Part shown: positions 27,262-35,951 of the stretch, one piece after another
Position numbering within the stretch: the first letter of the stretch is position 1
Layout: each line of letters opens with the position of its first letter
Assembly: GCA_025210395.1 (NCBI GenBank)
Contig: JAOARV010000006.1
Span: 1 to 64,000, forward strand
Direction: 5' to 3'
Source: Marinisporobacter sp.
GTDB lineage: Bacteria > Bacillota > Clostridia > Peptostreptococcales > Thermotaleaceae
Length of the DNA stretch: 64,000 bases
The notes under the pieces: model-generated
The model's input: only the letters and a program-made list of their open reading frames with translations
The model's database searches: none
Told to the model about the DNA's origin: nothing
Made by a program: the position numbers and the translations under genes

Positions 27262-30200
27262 ATGATAAGAAGAAAAATAGGTACTTTATTATTATCTTTG
27301 TTATTCATATTATCATTAACGGCTACTTCATTTGCACAAATTGATTTTAAGATTGATGTAAATGATGGTAACATCAAAATGAACGGGACAACAGAGGATA
27401 GCAATAAAGTTGTTGTGGTACAAATTAATGATGGAAAGAAAAAGGTTTATTTTGATCAAGGAGTAACAGATGGAGATGGAAAATTTCAGTTTCGAACGAA
27501 GTTAGAAGCTGATACGGAATACAAAGGATATTTTTTAACAGAGGGCGAGCAACAAGATTTTACATTTAAAACAGAAAAAAAAGAAATCATTATAGAAAAA
27601 AAGACGAATGCAGAGAAGATTGAAGAAGTAGTAGATAGATTAAGAAAATATTATGAAAATGATAGAGATAAATTCGACTTTAAAGAAGCAATAGGTTATT
27701 ATCATACAAGTAAAGATGTAACGAATGGTGTTGCCACAATCAAATCAAAATACAAAAAGAATTCAGAGCCTAATTATGCAACAGATTATGCAGGGAATAT
27801 TATAGGGATGATTGCGAGTGGATTTAATCCAACTACTGATGAAGATGTAAGCACTCTAGTAAAAGGACAAAAGCCAAGTGGGTTATTTGAGATTAAAAAT
27901 GAGAGTGGTCAATCTACTCAAACGTCTTGGAGTATCGTAGCCCTTGATATGGCAAAAGCAAAATACAATGAAGAAGCTGCGCTAAAAGCACTGATCAATT
28001 TACAAGATAGGTCAGGTAGCTTTGGAAGTATTGATCATACTGCTATGTGTATGATGGCTCTTGAGAAGCATAAAAATATAGAGGGTGTTACTGGAAGTAT
28101 TAATAAAGCTAAAAAATATTTATTAGAAAATAAGACAAATATTATTGAAAAGAAAAATGTATATACTGTGGCTACAGTGATTCAAGGACTTGTTTCAATA
28201 GGAGAAAATCCTTTATCGAATACATGGACTGTAGATGACAAAACTATGCTAAGTGCTTTATTAAGACATATGAAACAAGAAGGAAGTTTTGAAGATCGTA
28301 GTGCAAATGAACAAGCATTTATGGCTCTTGCAGATTTATATAAGAAAGAGTCTATGTATACAAAGACAACTATATCTGATGATGGATTTCAGCGTTTATT
28401 TGTGGAACAAGAAAATACTCATATAGATAATAAACCCATAGACCCTAACGTTCCAGAACAAAAAAATATAGTTACCCTTTCTATAAAGGGGTATAAAGGA
28501 ACAATCATCCCTGAACAAGAGGTAGAGATTAAAAAAGGTGAAACTGTATGGGATGTAACGAAGAGGATACTTGATAAAAAAGGTAAATCTTATTACATAA
28601 ATCCTGATGGATTTGTTGATGAAATAGATGGTCAGCGTACACGTGATAAAGGTACTTTTAGTGGATGGATGATAAATGTGAATGGGAAGACCATAGAAGT
28701 AGGGGTAGAGAGCTATGAATTAGAAGGTGGAGAAAGAATAAATTGGTTCTATACATTAGACTATAGGACAGATTCAAGAAATACAGGAGAGGGAACTTCT
28801 GAAATAAAGGACGAAGTAAGCGCACAAATAGATGAAGCAAAGAATACATTAGACAATAACAATATAACAGACACTCAAATCAAAGACACAGTAAAAGAAG
28901 TATCGGATAAATTAAAGGAAAAAGCAGAAAAAATCAATTCAAAAGAAGCTGCAAAGACTTTTGTAAAAGAGATAAAAGATATGTCTAAAGTAATGGAAAA
29001 GGCTGTTGATAAAATAAAGTCAGAAGAGGGAGCAAAGGATTTAGCCAGTCAAAGTGTTGAGGTCGTAAAAACATTAATAAAATCTGCTGAACAAATGACT
29101 GAAAAAGATGATAAAAAAGAAATCAGTAAAGTAGCAGCAGAGAATATGAAAATGACCATAAAAGCAATGGATAAAATCAAGAGCAAAGATGCAGGGAAAG
29201 TTGCAGAAAAAGCTATTGATGCTACTGGTGAGTTGATGAAGAAAATAGGAAAAGAAAATGCGAAAGAAATCAAAGAAAAAGCAGTAGAAATAGCAAAGAA
29301 AGCAGTAGAAAAAGGGAGCAGCAAAAAAATTGAAAAAGCACAAATGAAAGTAGAAAAAGATAAGGCGATGGCAAAAATAGATGCTAATAGTATAAAGGAC
29401 TTAATCAAGACAGCAGTAAATATGGAAAAAGCCATGAAGGAAAAATTAAAGAAGAATGATATAGAAGAAAATCTAGCAGTTGAAAAGAAAGTAACTATAG
29501 AAATTACTGGGGTAGATCAAGAAGAAATAGAAACCAATTTACCGAAAAATATGATAGCAAGTCTAAAAGAAAATGGTATGAAAAAAGTATCTATCCAAAC
29601 AGAAGTTGCATCCTTTGATGTAACACCAAAGACCTTTGGAGAAAAGGCAATCAATCAAGAAATTAGTTTAAGTGTAAAAATAGTCAATAAAGATAGTTTG
29701 CTTGCTATGGCAAGAAATAGAGTACCAGAAAAAAGTATGATCGTTGATTTAAATGCAAGGGTAGGACAAGAAAAAGTAACAGAATTTGAAGAGCCGATGA
29801 CCATTCGTGTGTCCTATGAAGGAGAAGTAAAAACAGGAGAAAAAGTAGAAGTATTCTACTTAAAAGATGATGGCAATATTGAATCCATGGGTGGCAAATA
29901 TGATCCTGTTACAAAAACTGTAACCTTTACAACTTCTCACTTTAGTAAATATTTTGCTAAAGTAGTAGATGAAAAGACACAAAAAGTAGAGAAAAAGGTA
30001 TTTAAAGATTTAGAGAACTATGATTGGGCACAGGAAGCTATTGAAGCTATGGCAAACAAAGGCATCATCAATGGTCGTAAGGAAGGAATGTTTGATCCAT
30101 CAGCAAACATTACAAGAGCAGAATTTGCAACATTAGTAACAAAGATGATGGGATATACTACAGAAGAAATGAACCTACCATTTAAAGATGTATCAAAAGA

Positions 30201-30546
30201 TGCTTGGTACCATGATTATATAGGAGTAGCATATAAAAATAGATTGATCAATGGTAGAAGTGAAACTCTATTTGACCCAAATGGAAATATTACAAGACAA
30301 GAAATGGCAGTGATTGTTGCAACGGTTCTTGAGAAAAAAGGATATAAAAAATCAAGCTTAGATGGTTTAAATATCTTTAAAGATACTGAAAATATAGCAG
30401 CTTGGGCAAAGGATTCTGTAAGTCTTTGTGTAAAAGAAAAAATTATTAGTGGTATGGGAGATAGAAGCTTTGCACCAAAACAAAATGCAAATAGGGCACA
30501 AGCTGCTACAATGCTTTATAAGCTGTATAAATGCATTAATCAATAA
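27262..30546 (+). CDS. S-layer-anchored protein with alpha-toroid plus DUF4430 (intrinsic-factor-like pair)
   Basis: A 1094-residue protein with signal peptide (1-25). Layout: N-terminal beta domain 26-115, like that of the protein at 785; one alpha-toroid domain 117-363 (ends 'KESMYTKTTI'); DUF4430 domain 403-503 ('FSGWMINVNGKT', 'GGERINWFY'); Lys/Glu/Ala helical stretch 515-745; conserved region ending 'HFSKYFAK'; three SLH repeats 913-1094. The order toroid then beta domain is exactly that of animal intrinsic factor and transcobalamin, making this the clearest bacterial counterpart in the window. It starts 13 bases after the protease stop, so it belongs to the riboswitch-2 operon. Its 3' noncoding tail keeps only a weak hairpin instead of the strong terminator of its two SLH paralogues. 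Expected location: S-layer. Function: corrinoid capture, inferred. Confidence 0.86.
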   Translation: MIRRKIGTLLLSLLFILSLTATSFAQIDFKIDVNDGNIKMNGTTEDSNKVVVVQINDGKKKVYFDQGVTDGDGKFQFRTKLEADTEYKGYFLTEGEQQDFTFKTEKKEIIIEKKTNAEKIEEVVDRLRKYYENDRDKFDFKEAIGYYHTSKDVTNGVATIKSKYKKNSEPNYATDYAGNIIGMIASGFNPTTDEDVSTLVKGQKPSGLFEIKNESGQSTQTSWSIVALDMAKAKYNEEAALKALINLQDRSGSFGSIDHTAMCMMALEKHKNIEGVTGSINKAKKYLLENKTNIIEKKNVYTVATVIQGLVSIGENPLSNTWTVDDKTMLSALLRHMKQEGSFEDRSANEQAFMALADLYKKESMYTKTTISDDGFQRLFVEQENTHIDNKPIDPNVPEQKNIVTLSIKGYKGTIIPEQEVEIKKGETVWDVTKRILDKKGKSYYINPDGFVDEIDGQRTRDKGTFSGWMINVNGKTIEVGVESYELEGGERINWFYTLDYRTDSRNTGEGTSEIKDEVSAQIDEAKNTLDNNNITDTQIKDTVKEVSDKLKEKAEKINSKEAAKTFVKEIKDMSKVMEKAVDKIKSEEGAKDLASQSVEVVKTLIKSAEQMTEKDDKKEISKVAAENMKMTIKAMDKIKSKDAGKVAEKAIDATGELMKKIGKENAKEIKEKAVEIAKKAVEKGSSKKIEKAQMKVEKDKAMAKIDANSIKDLIKTAVNMEKAMKEKLKKNDIEENLAVEKKVTIEITGVDQEEIETNLPKNMIASLKENGMKKVSIQTEVASFDVTPKTFGEKAINQEISLSVKIVNKDSLLAMARNRVPEKSMIVDLNARVGQEKVTEFEEPMTIRVSYEGEVKTGEKVEVFYLKDDGNIESMGGKYDPVTKTVTFTTSHFSKYFAKVVDEKTQKVEKKVFKDLENYDWAQEAIEAMANKGIINGRKEGMFDPSANITRAEFATLVTKMMGYTTEEMNLPFKDVSKDAWYHDYIGVAYKNRLINGRSETLFDPNGNITRQEMAVIVATVLEKKGYKKSSLDGLNIFKDTENIAAWAKDSVSLCVKEKIISGMGDRSFAPKQNANRAQAATMLYKLYKCINQ

Positions 30547-30619
30547 CTGTAAGATTGTTAGTAGTTTTACATAAAAGTTACCTTATAAAGAATATTGTGT
30601 AAAAATTTATTCAAAATAC

Positions 30620-30648
30620 TTGATATTTTATAGAAAGTAAGGTAAAAT
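30620..30648 (+). promoter_or_regulatory. Sigma-A promoter of the ECF operon (riboswitch-promoter paralogue)
   Basis: TTGATA (30620-30625), a 17-base spacer and TAAAAT (30643-30648). The stretch gaaagtaaggtaaaatttact nearly repeats the promoter of riboswitch 2, but no B12 box or other aptamer part follows; only a terminator hairpin lies between it and the lipoprotein gene. Confidence 0.7.
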
Positions 30649-30690
30649 TTACTACGTCGAAGCTATTGAATATATTTATATCGTTATACG

Positions 30691-30726
30691 AAAAAAGCTG
30701 TTAGCCTGTTGCTAGCAGCTTTTTTA
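30691..30726 (+). terminator. Leader terminator before the ECF operon
   Basis: A 15-bp stem (aaaaaagctgttagc / gctagcagctttttt, one G-T pair), CTGTT loop and T-run. It lies about 40 bases after the expected transcription start of the preceding promoter, so it may act as an attenuator or simply end transcription from the SLH gene. Confidence 0.8.
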
Positions 30727-30807
30727 TAGAAATTGGAAAGTTTTAAAAATCATGTTGAAGCGTGTGAAATAGGATGATAGAATTTATTTTGAATGGAGGT
30801 TTTACAG

Positions 30808-31746
30808 GTGAAAAAAATTTTATTATTTCTTTTAACACTAGCTATGATGTGTACCTTTATAGGATGCGGTCAAGAAGCAAGTGCAAAGAATGAAAAGGTC
30901 GAGGTAATTGTTTCAAGAGATTTTGGGAATGATACTTTATCAAAAAAAGATGTGGATTTTTCAAAGGATATCAGTGTTATGGAAGTAATGGAAAAAGACT
31001 TTGATATTGAAACAGCTTATGGGGGAGGCTTTATCAATGGTATTAATGGTTTAAAATCAGAATTTACTGGACTTAAAAACAAGAAAAAAGTGGACTGGTT
31101 TTATTATGTGAATGGTATATTATCAGAGGTGGGACCAGAAGATTATTATTTAGAGCCTAAAGACCTTGTCATATGGGATTATCATAATTGGGATAACAAC
31201 ATTTATGGGTCAAGTATGATTGGCGCATATCCTATAAACTTTGTCAATGGACATGATGGTAATATATACAAGACAGAAATAGTAACTATGAAGAGCTATG
31301 AAAAACAAGGAGCTATCCTTTTAGACTATTTGAGGAAGCAAGGGGTTAAAGCTATAGATCATGTGAATTTAGAAAATGGAAATTTACAAGATGTACAGAT
31401 AAATTCCATTGTAATAGGTTCGTGGAAGGAACTTAAAAAGAAGAAGTACATAAAAGATTTCTATGAAAATGGCAATAAATGTGGATTTTATTTTAAACTA
31501 GATGAAGGAATTAAAGGGTTAAATAACAAAGGAGAGGTCTTAAAGACTTACAAAAAAGGAGCTGTCATTACATCAGTTGTAAAAGAGTATGGAGGGTCAG
31601 CAAGTATGTGGCTGGTTACAGGAAATGATGAAAATTGTATCAAAAAAGCAACAAAACTTTTATATGAAAATCCAGAAAAGATTAAAGGGAAATTTTCTGT
31701 AATTGTAACAGAAAAAGAAATAATTAATATTCCAATAAAGAATTAG
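30808..31746 (+). CDS. Membrane lipoprotein with DUF4430 domain (corrinoid receptor candidate of the ECF system)
   Basis: A 312-residue protein. I chose the GTG at 30808, which gives 'MKKILLFLLTLAMMC' and has ATGGAGG 8 bases upstream; the frame also opens at that ATGGAGG itself. The lipobox 'TFIGC' marks Cys20 for lipidation. A DUF4430-like domain covers about 35-125 ('VDWFYYVNGILSE', 'LEPKDLVIWDYH'), followed by a 180-residue alpha/beta domain ('SIVIGSWKEL', 'GGSASMWLVTGND') I do not recognise. It is the first gene of the ECF operon. Inference: a membrane-tethered receptor taking the corrinoid from S-layer proteins and handing it to the S component. ECF importers normally need no binding protein, so this would be unusual. 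Confidence 0.8.
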   Translation: MKKILLFLLTLAMMCTFIGCGQEASAKNEKVEVIVSRDFGNDTLSKKDVDFSKDISVMEVMEKDFDIETAYGGGFINGINGLKSEFTGLKNKKKVDWFYYVNGILSEVGPEDYYLEPKDLVIWDYHNWDNNIYGSSMIGAYPINFVNGHDGNIYKTEIVTMKSYEKQGAILLDYLRKQGVKAIDHVNLENGNLQDVQINSIVIGSWKELKKKKYIKDFYENGNKCGFYFKLDEGIKGLNNKGEVLKTYKKGAVITSVVKEYGGSASMWLVTGNDENCIKKATKLLYENPEKIKGKFSVIVTEKEIINIPIKN

Positions 31747-31754
31747 GTGATTAG

Positions 31755-32630
31755 ATGATCAAGATGCATCCATTTACGATGATTTTATTTTCAAGTATTT
31801 TATTTTTTATGACATTAGTGTATAGTCATCCTTTTTATATTTTATCTATACTTATATTTATAGTACTTACTATGCTTTTTTTAGAAGAGAAAAAGCTATT
31901 AAAACAAACAATGAAATATGGTTTATTCATGAGCGTATGGATTATAATGATTAATCCTTTAGTATCTCAAAGTGGCAGAACGATTCTTTTTAAGAGTCCA
32001 AGACTTCCCATTATAGGAAAGATGAAAATAACGCTAGAATCATTGGCATATGGTGGAAATATGGCGCTGAAATTATTTTGTATATTATTGATTTTTTCGT
32101 TTTTTAGTGTCATGACCAATCCTGATGAAAATTTCAGTTTTTTTTCAAAATATGCCCATAAGTTTACCCTTACCCTATCTATGAGTACAAATATTATTCA
32201 TAGATTAAAATTAGAGATCATGAGGGTAAAGGATGTAATGGTTTTAAGAGGCGTTAATTTTAAGGAGAAGAATTTGATCAAAAGGGTGAAAGCCTATTAT
32301 CCAATTTTAAAGGTAATATTTATATCTTCCCTTGAAGGAGCATTAGATCGAGCAGAAAGTTTATATGCTAGAGGGTATGGAAAAGAGGTAAGAACTTCTT
32401 ACTCTCAAGTTAAGATGAAAAGGATAGACTATTTGATTCATGGAATGAATTTCATTTTATTGTTGTTATTAATCATGAGCATAGCTTATGATGTGGGCTT
32501 TGTGGATTTTTATCCTACATTTAAAGGCTTTGGTAGGGAAGATATGATTTTTCTTATTTATATAGATGTTGCTTTAGTAGTGGCTATGCTGTTGATGAGA
32601 GGGTGTAAAAGATGGAAATTTTTAAGATAG
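31755..32630 (+). CDS. ecfT: ECF transporter T component (EcfT/CbiQ family)
   Basis: A 291-residue membrane protein with hydrophobic segments near 10-30, 35-55, 100-125 and 230-290. Between them is the long cytoplasmic helical region with the two coupling motifs of EcfT: 'VLRGVNF' and 'YARGYG' (Ala/Leu-Arg-Gly), which grip the ATPases. It transmits ATP-driven movement to the S component. It starts 8 bases after the lipoprotein and overlaps the ATPase gene by 19 bases, so the operon is tightly coupled. The family call is firm; substrate specificity comes from the S component. Confidence 0.88.
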   Translation: MIKMHPFTMILFSSILFFMTLVYSHPFYILSILIFIVLTMLFLEEKKLLKQTMKYGLFMSVWIIMINPLVSQSGRTILFKSPRLPIIGKMKITLESLAYGGNMALKLFCILLIFSFFSVMTNPDENFSFFSKYAHKFTLTLSMSTNIIHRLKLEIMRVKDVMVLRGVNFKEKNLIKRVKAYYPILKVIFISSLEGALDRAESLYARGYGKEVRTSYSQVKMKRIDYLIHGMNFILLLLLIMSIAYDVGFVDFYPTFKGFGREDMIFLIYIDVALVVAMLLMRGCKRWKFLR

Positions 32631-34201
32631 AAGATGTAACCTATTATTATCCAAGAAAAGAAGAACCAGCTCTAAACAATATTCATTTATCCATAAAAGA
32701 AGGAGAATTTTTATTGCTTCTTGGAAAATCAGGTTGTGGAAAATCTACTTTAGGAAGAGTATTTAATAGAATTGTTCCAGAATTTTATGGCGGGAAAATA
32801 AAAGGAAATATTAAGAGTAACGTAGAGGTAGGAATGGTTTTTCAAGATCCAGAAAAGCAGTTGGTTATGGATCAAGTAGAAAGAGAAATTGCTTTTGGAC
32901 TTGAAAATATAGGGAAAGACTATAAGACTATGCGAAAAAAAGTCATGGAGACTTTAAGCTTTTTGAATATATGGGAGCTAAAAGACAAAAAAACTTATGA
33001 ATTATCAGGAGGACAAAAGCAAAAGGTCGCTATTGGAGCAACCATTGCTATGGGGTATAAGTTTTTAGTTTTAGATGAACCTACTTCCCAGCTTGATCCT
33101 GTTACGGCTGAAGAAATTTTACATATTTTAAAAAGATTAAATGAAGAGTTAGGCTACACCATCGTTTTAATAGAACAAAGAATTGATAGATGCTTTCATT
33201 TAGCAGATCGAGTAGTATTCATGGAGGATGGACAAATTGTATTTGATGGAGAGCCAGAGGACTTTACAGTCTTTAGTTATAAGAATAAGAAAAACTTTTC
33301 TCCAACAGTTTCTGATTATTTTGCAAGGTTAGGACAAAAGAGGATTCCCCTTACAGTAAAAGAAGGAAGAAAAAAATTAAGAAAAGATGTAGTTTTTCAC
33401 AATCCTATGAGATTTGGAGGAATAAAGGAAGAAGCGTATAAGGACAAAGAGGATCAAGAAATAATTTCTACTAAAAAACTTTGTTTTACCTATGAAAATG
33501 GAAAAGAAGCGTTAAAGGGTGTAAACTTAAATATTTTCAAGGGGGAAGTCTTTGGGATTATGGGAGAGAACGGTGGCGGTAAATCTACCCTTCTAAAAAA
33601 TATTTCGGGACTAGTAAAGCCTACAAAAGGAAAGCTTCTAGTAAAGGGAGAAGTAGGATACCTTTCTCAAAATCCAAATGATTATCTATTTAATGATACA
33701 GTTTATGAAGAAATAAAATATACATTAGATCAAAAAGGAATGAAGGATTTATCAAGAATCGAAAAGGTGTGCCATGAACTAGATATTTTGAAGTATAAGG
33801 ATAAAAATCCAAGGGATTTAAGCGGTGGAGAAAAACAAAGGGTAGCATTAGCATCGATCCTTGTAATGGAGCCTGAAATATTAATACTAGATGAGCCTAC
33901 AAGAGGATTAGACCGAGAATTAAAAGAAAGATTAGGAAGGATCATAAAAGGGCTACAAAAGAAAGGAAAAACCATTATTTTAGTGACCCATGATGTTGAA
34001 TTTATAGGAAAATATTGTGACCGTGTTTGCTTGATGTTTGACGGAAGTGTAGCGCAGGTAGGTTCAAAATATACGGTGCTAACAGATGGGATTTATTATG
34101 CCACACAAATGAATAAATTGTTTAGTGGGTATGTTGATAAAATTCTTACCCTAGAAGATGCTATAACTGTAGCGGATTCTTTGAAGGAAGGCGTTGTTTA
34201 A
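32612..34201 (+). CDS. ecfA: ECF transporter ATPase, fused EcfA1-EcfA2
   Basis: A 529-residue protein with two complete ABC ATPase domains. First domain (1-240): Walker A 'GKSGCGKST' (38-46), Q-loop 'VFQDPEKQ', signature 'LSGGQKQK', Walker B 'FLVLDEPTSQLD'. Second domain (about 285-520): Walker A 'GENGGGKST' (about 318), signature 'LSGGEKQR', Walker B 'ILILDEPTRGLD', switch His in 'VTHDVEF'. Both sites look catalytically complete. In many Firmicutes the two ATPases are separate general EcfA1/EcfA2; a fused pair with a dedicated EcfT and S component marks a group I (single-substrate) ECF importer. Confidence 0.92.
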   Translation: MEIFKIEDVTYYYPRKEEPALNNIHLSIKEGEFLLLLGKSGCGKSTLGRVFNRIVPEFYGGKIKGNIKSNVEVGMVFQDPEKQLVMDQVEREIAFGLENIGKDYKTMRKKVMETLSFLNIWELKDKKTYELSGGQKQKVAIGATIAMGYKFLVLDEPTSQLDPVTAEEILHILKRLNEELGYTIVLIEQRIDRCFHLADRVVFMEDGQIVFDGEPEDFTVFSYKNKKNFSPTVSDYFARLGQKRIPLTVKEGRKKLRKDVVFHNPMRFGGIKEEAYKDKEDQEIISTKKLCFTYENGKEALKGVNLNIFKGEVFGIMGENGGGKSTLLKNISGLVKPTKGKLLVKGEVGYLSQNPNDYLFNDTVYEEIKYTLDQKGMKDLSRIEKVCHELDILKYKDKNPRDLSGGEKQRVALASILVMEPEILILDEPTRGLDRELKERLGRIIKGLQKKGKTIILVTHDVEFIGKYCDRVCLMFDGSVAQVGSKYTVLTDGIYYATQMNKLFSGYVDKILTLEDAITVADSLKEGVV

Positions 34202-34202
34202 T

Positions 34203-34835
34203 ATGAATTATGGTGTATTATCAGCTGGAATATTATTAATTTCCTTTATTCTAGTTTTTGCATCTTATGAAAGAAAAAATATATCTGTAAAAGAAATTTC
34301 GTTAATTGCTACATTATCAGGACTAGCTGGTGTTGGGAGAGTTCCTTTTGCAGCACTTCCAAATGTACAACCGACTACCTTTTTGGTGATGATTTCAGGC
34401 TATGTATTTGGACCAGGCTTTGGATTTATGACAGGCGCCTTTGCAGCACTCTCTTCAAATTTTTTTCTAGGGCAAGGACCTTGGACACCTTGGCAGATGT
34501 TAGCTTGGGGACTTGCTGGCTTTAGTTCAGGGATCCTTAAAAAATATATAAAGAGACCTTCTAGGTTATTTTTTAGTACCTTTGCATTTTGTTGGGGATT
34601 TTTATTTGGCTATATTATGAATTTATGGCATTGGTTATTTTTTGTTTATCCTCATACCTTTAAAAGCTTAATCATCACAAATATGAACAGTTTTTATTTT
34701 GATTTGATGCATGGGGTAGGAAACTTCGTTTTTGCTTATTTATTTGGAAAGGATTTTATCAATATATTATCAAGGTTTAAAGATCGAATTAGTTATACGG
34801 AGATTCCTGTAAAGAAGATAGAAAATAAAGAATGA
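34203..34835 (+). CDS. ECF transporter S component, probable corrinoid specificity
   Basis: A 210-residue protein with about six membrane segments. The region 'SGYVFGPGFGFMTGAFAALSSN' (split by motif) and 'GPWTPWQMLAWGLAG' is typical of S components of ECF importers; the long glycine/alanine helices would contact the T component. I chose the ATG at 34203 (11 bases after AAGGAAGG) over a TTG at 34194 that is too near the ribosome site. B12-specific S components exist (CbrT in Lactobacillus); here the assignment to corrinoid rests on the neighbours: a DUF4430 lipoprotein and B12-riboswitch operons. The gene begins right at the ATPase stop codon. Confidence 0.8.
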   Translation: MNYGVLSAGILLISFILVFASYERKNISVKEISLIATLSGLAGVGRVPFAALPNVQPTTFLVMISGYVFGPGFGFMTGAFAALSSNFFLGQGPWTPWQMLAWGLAGFSSGILKKYIKRPSRLFFSTFAFCWGFLFGYIMNLWHWLFFVYPHTFKSLIITNMNSFYFDLMHGVGNFVFAYLFGKDFINILSRFKDRISYTEIPVKKIENKE

Positions 34836-34938
34836 AATAGTATCTTCAAGGTATTTGAGGAATTCGTCATAAATTAATGCATTCATGAAGCAATCTATAG
34901 GTTCATGAAAAAATAAATAAAAAGAGGGAGGAAGAAAG

Positions 34939-35787
34939 ATGAGAAAAATAATTGCTTTAGCACTGATGGTTTTTATGCTTTTTACAAGCTTTTCTTTTGC
35001 TTTAGATGTGAATCATACAGCAAAGTATTTGGAAAAGAAAAAATTAGATGAATGGGGGATATTAGCATTATATTCCTATGGAAAGGATGTAAAGAATAAG
35101 CCTTTAGAAAAAGTGGATCAGTCTATTGTGACAACAGATTATGAAGCTTATATGATGGGGGCAATACCAAAGGGAAAAGATGTTTCTGATTATGCACAAA
35201 AAATCATTAAAACCCAAAGGAAAACCGGAAAATTTGCAGATTGTATAGATGGAACAGGACAAGATTTAATTAATGCTCACGTGTGGGGAGTTATCTCATT
35301 GTATGCAGCGAATAAAGAGAATTATGATAAAGAAAAGGCTTTAAAATGGCTTAAGGAAAATCAAAATGAAGATGGTGGATTTTCAGTATTTGTAGGAGCA
35401 CCAAATTCAGATATAGATTTAACGAGTATGGGACTTATTGCATATAGCATATTAGGGTTTAATAAAGAGCATGAAGAAGTAAAAAAAGCGATTATGTTTA
35501 TTGAAAAAAATATAGATAAAAAAGAAAGCTGTGAAGGATTAGCTTATTATATATTAGCAAGAACAAAATTAGGAATGGAGGTAGAAAAGAAATTATATGA
35601 TAGACTTTTAAAATATCAACTAAGAGATGGTTCCTTTAAGCATTTAAAAAGAAGTTCAAAGGGAAATTATATGGCGTCTTGGCATGGATTATTGGCTGTG
35701 AAAGATTATAAAGATCAAAGTTCTATATTTACAAGATTACATGATTTTAGTAAAGTCAAGAATGAGAAAAATAGTCTGCAAAAATAA
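34939..35787 (+). CDS. Secreted single alpha-toroid protein
   Basis: A 282-residue protein with signal peptide (1-21, ending 'SFSFA') after AGGGAGGAAG. The rest is one prenyltransferase/squalene-oxidase-like toroid: repeats such as 'WGILALYSYGKDV', 'WLKENQNEDGGFSVF' (the 'Q..DGGF' hallmark) and 'LLKYQLRDGSFKHL'. No DUF4430 domain, anchor or lipobox is present. It would correspond to the intrinsic-factor alpha domain on its own, as the protein at 9390 corresponds to the beta domain alone; a two-chain clamp formed by such separate halves is possible but unproven. It is the last gene of the ECF operon, 103 bases after the S component, and is followed by a terminator. Confidence 0.8.
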   Translation: MRKIIALALMVFMLFTSFSFALDVNHTAKYLEKKKLDEWGILALYSYGKDVKNKPLEKVDQSIVTTDYEAYMMGAIPKGKDVSDYAQKIIKTQRKTGKFADCIDGTGQDLINAHVWGVISLYAANKENYDKEKALKWLKENQNEDGGFSVFVGAPNSDIDLTSMGLIAYSILGFNKEHEEVKKAIMFIEKNIDKKESCEGLAYYILARTKLGMEVEKKLYDRLLKYQLRDGSFKHLKRSSKGNYMASWHGLLAVKDYKDQSSIFTRLHDFSKVKNEKNSLQK

Positions 35788-35788
35788 T

Positions 35789-35825
35789 ACAAGGTACTAG
35801 AACAAAATAAATACCTTGTTTTTTA
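35789..35825 (+). terminator. Terminator of the ECF operon
   Basis: An 8-bp stem (acaaggta / taccttgt) with a 15-base loop followed by TTTTTT just after the toroid gene. Confidence 0.75.
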
Positions 35826-35951
35826 TCAGAAGTTAAAATTTGTGAATTTTAAACATATGAAAGAAGGGAGGGCAGTGAATTAGATCAAAGGTAGAATAAG
35901 TGTTCTAGATTATATAATGAAAAAATACATAACAACAAAAGGAGACTGTAT

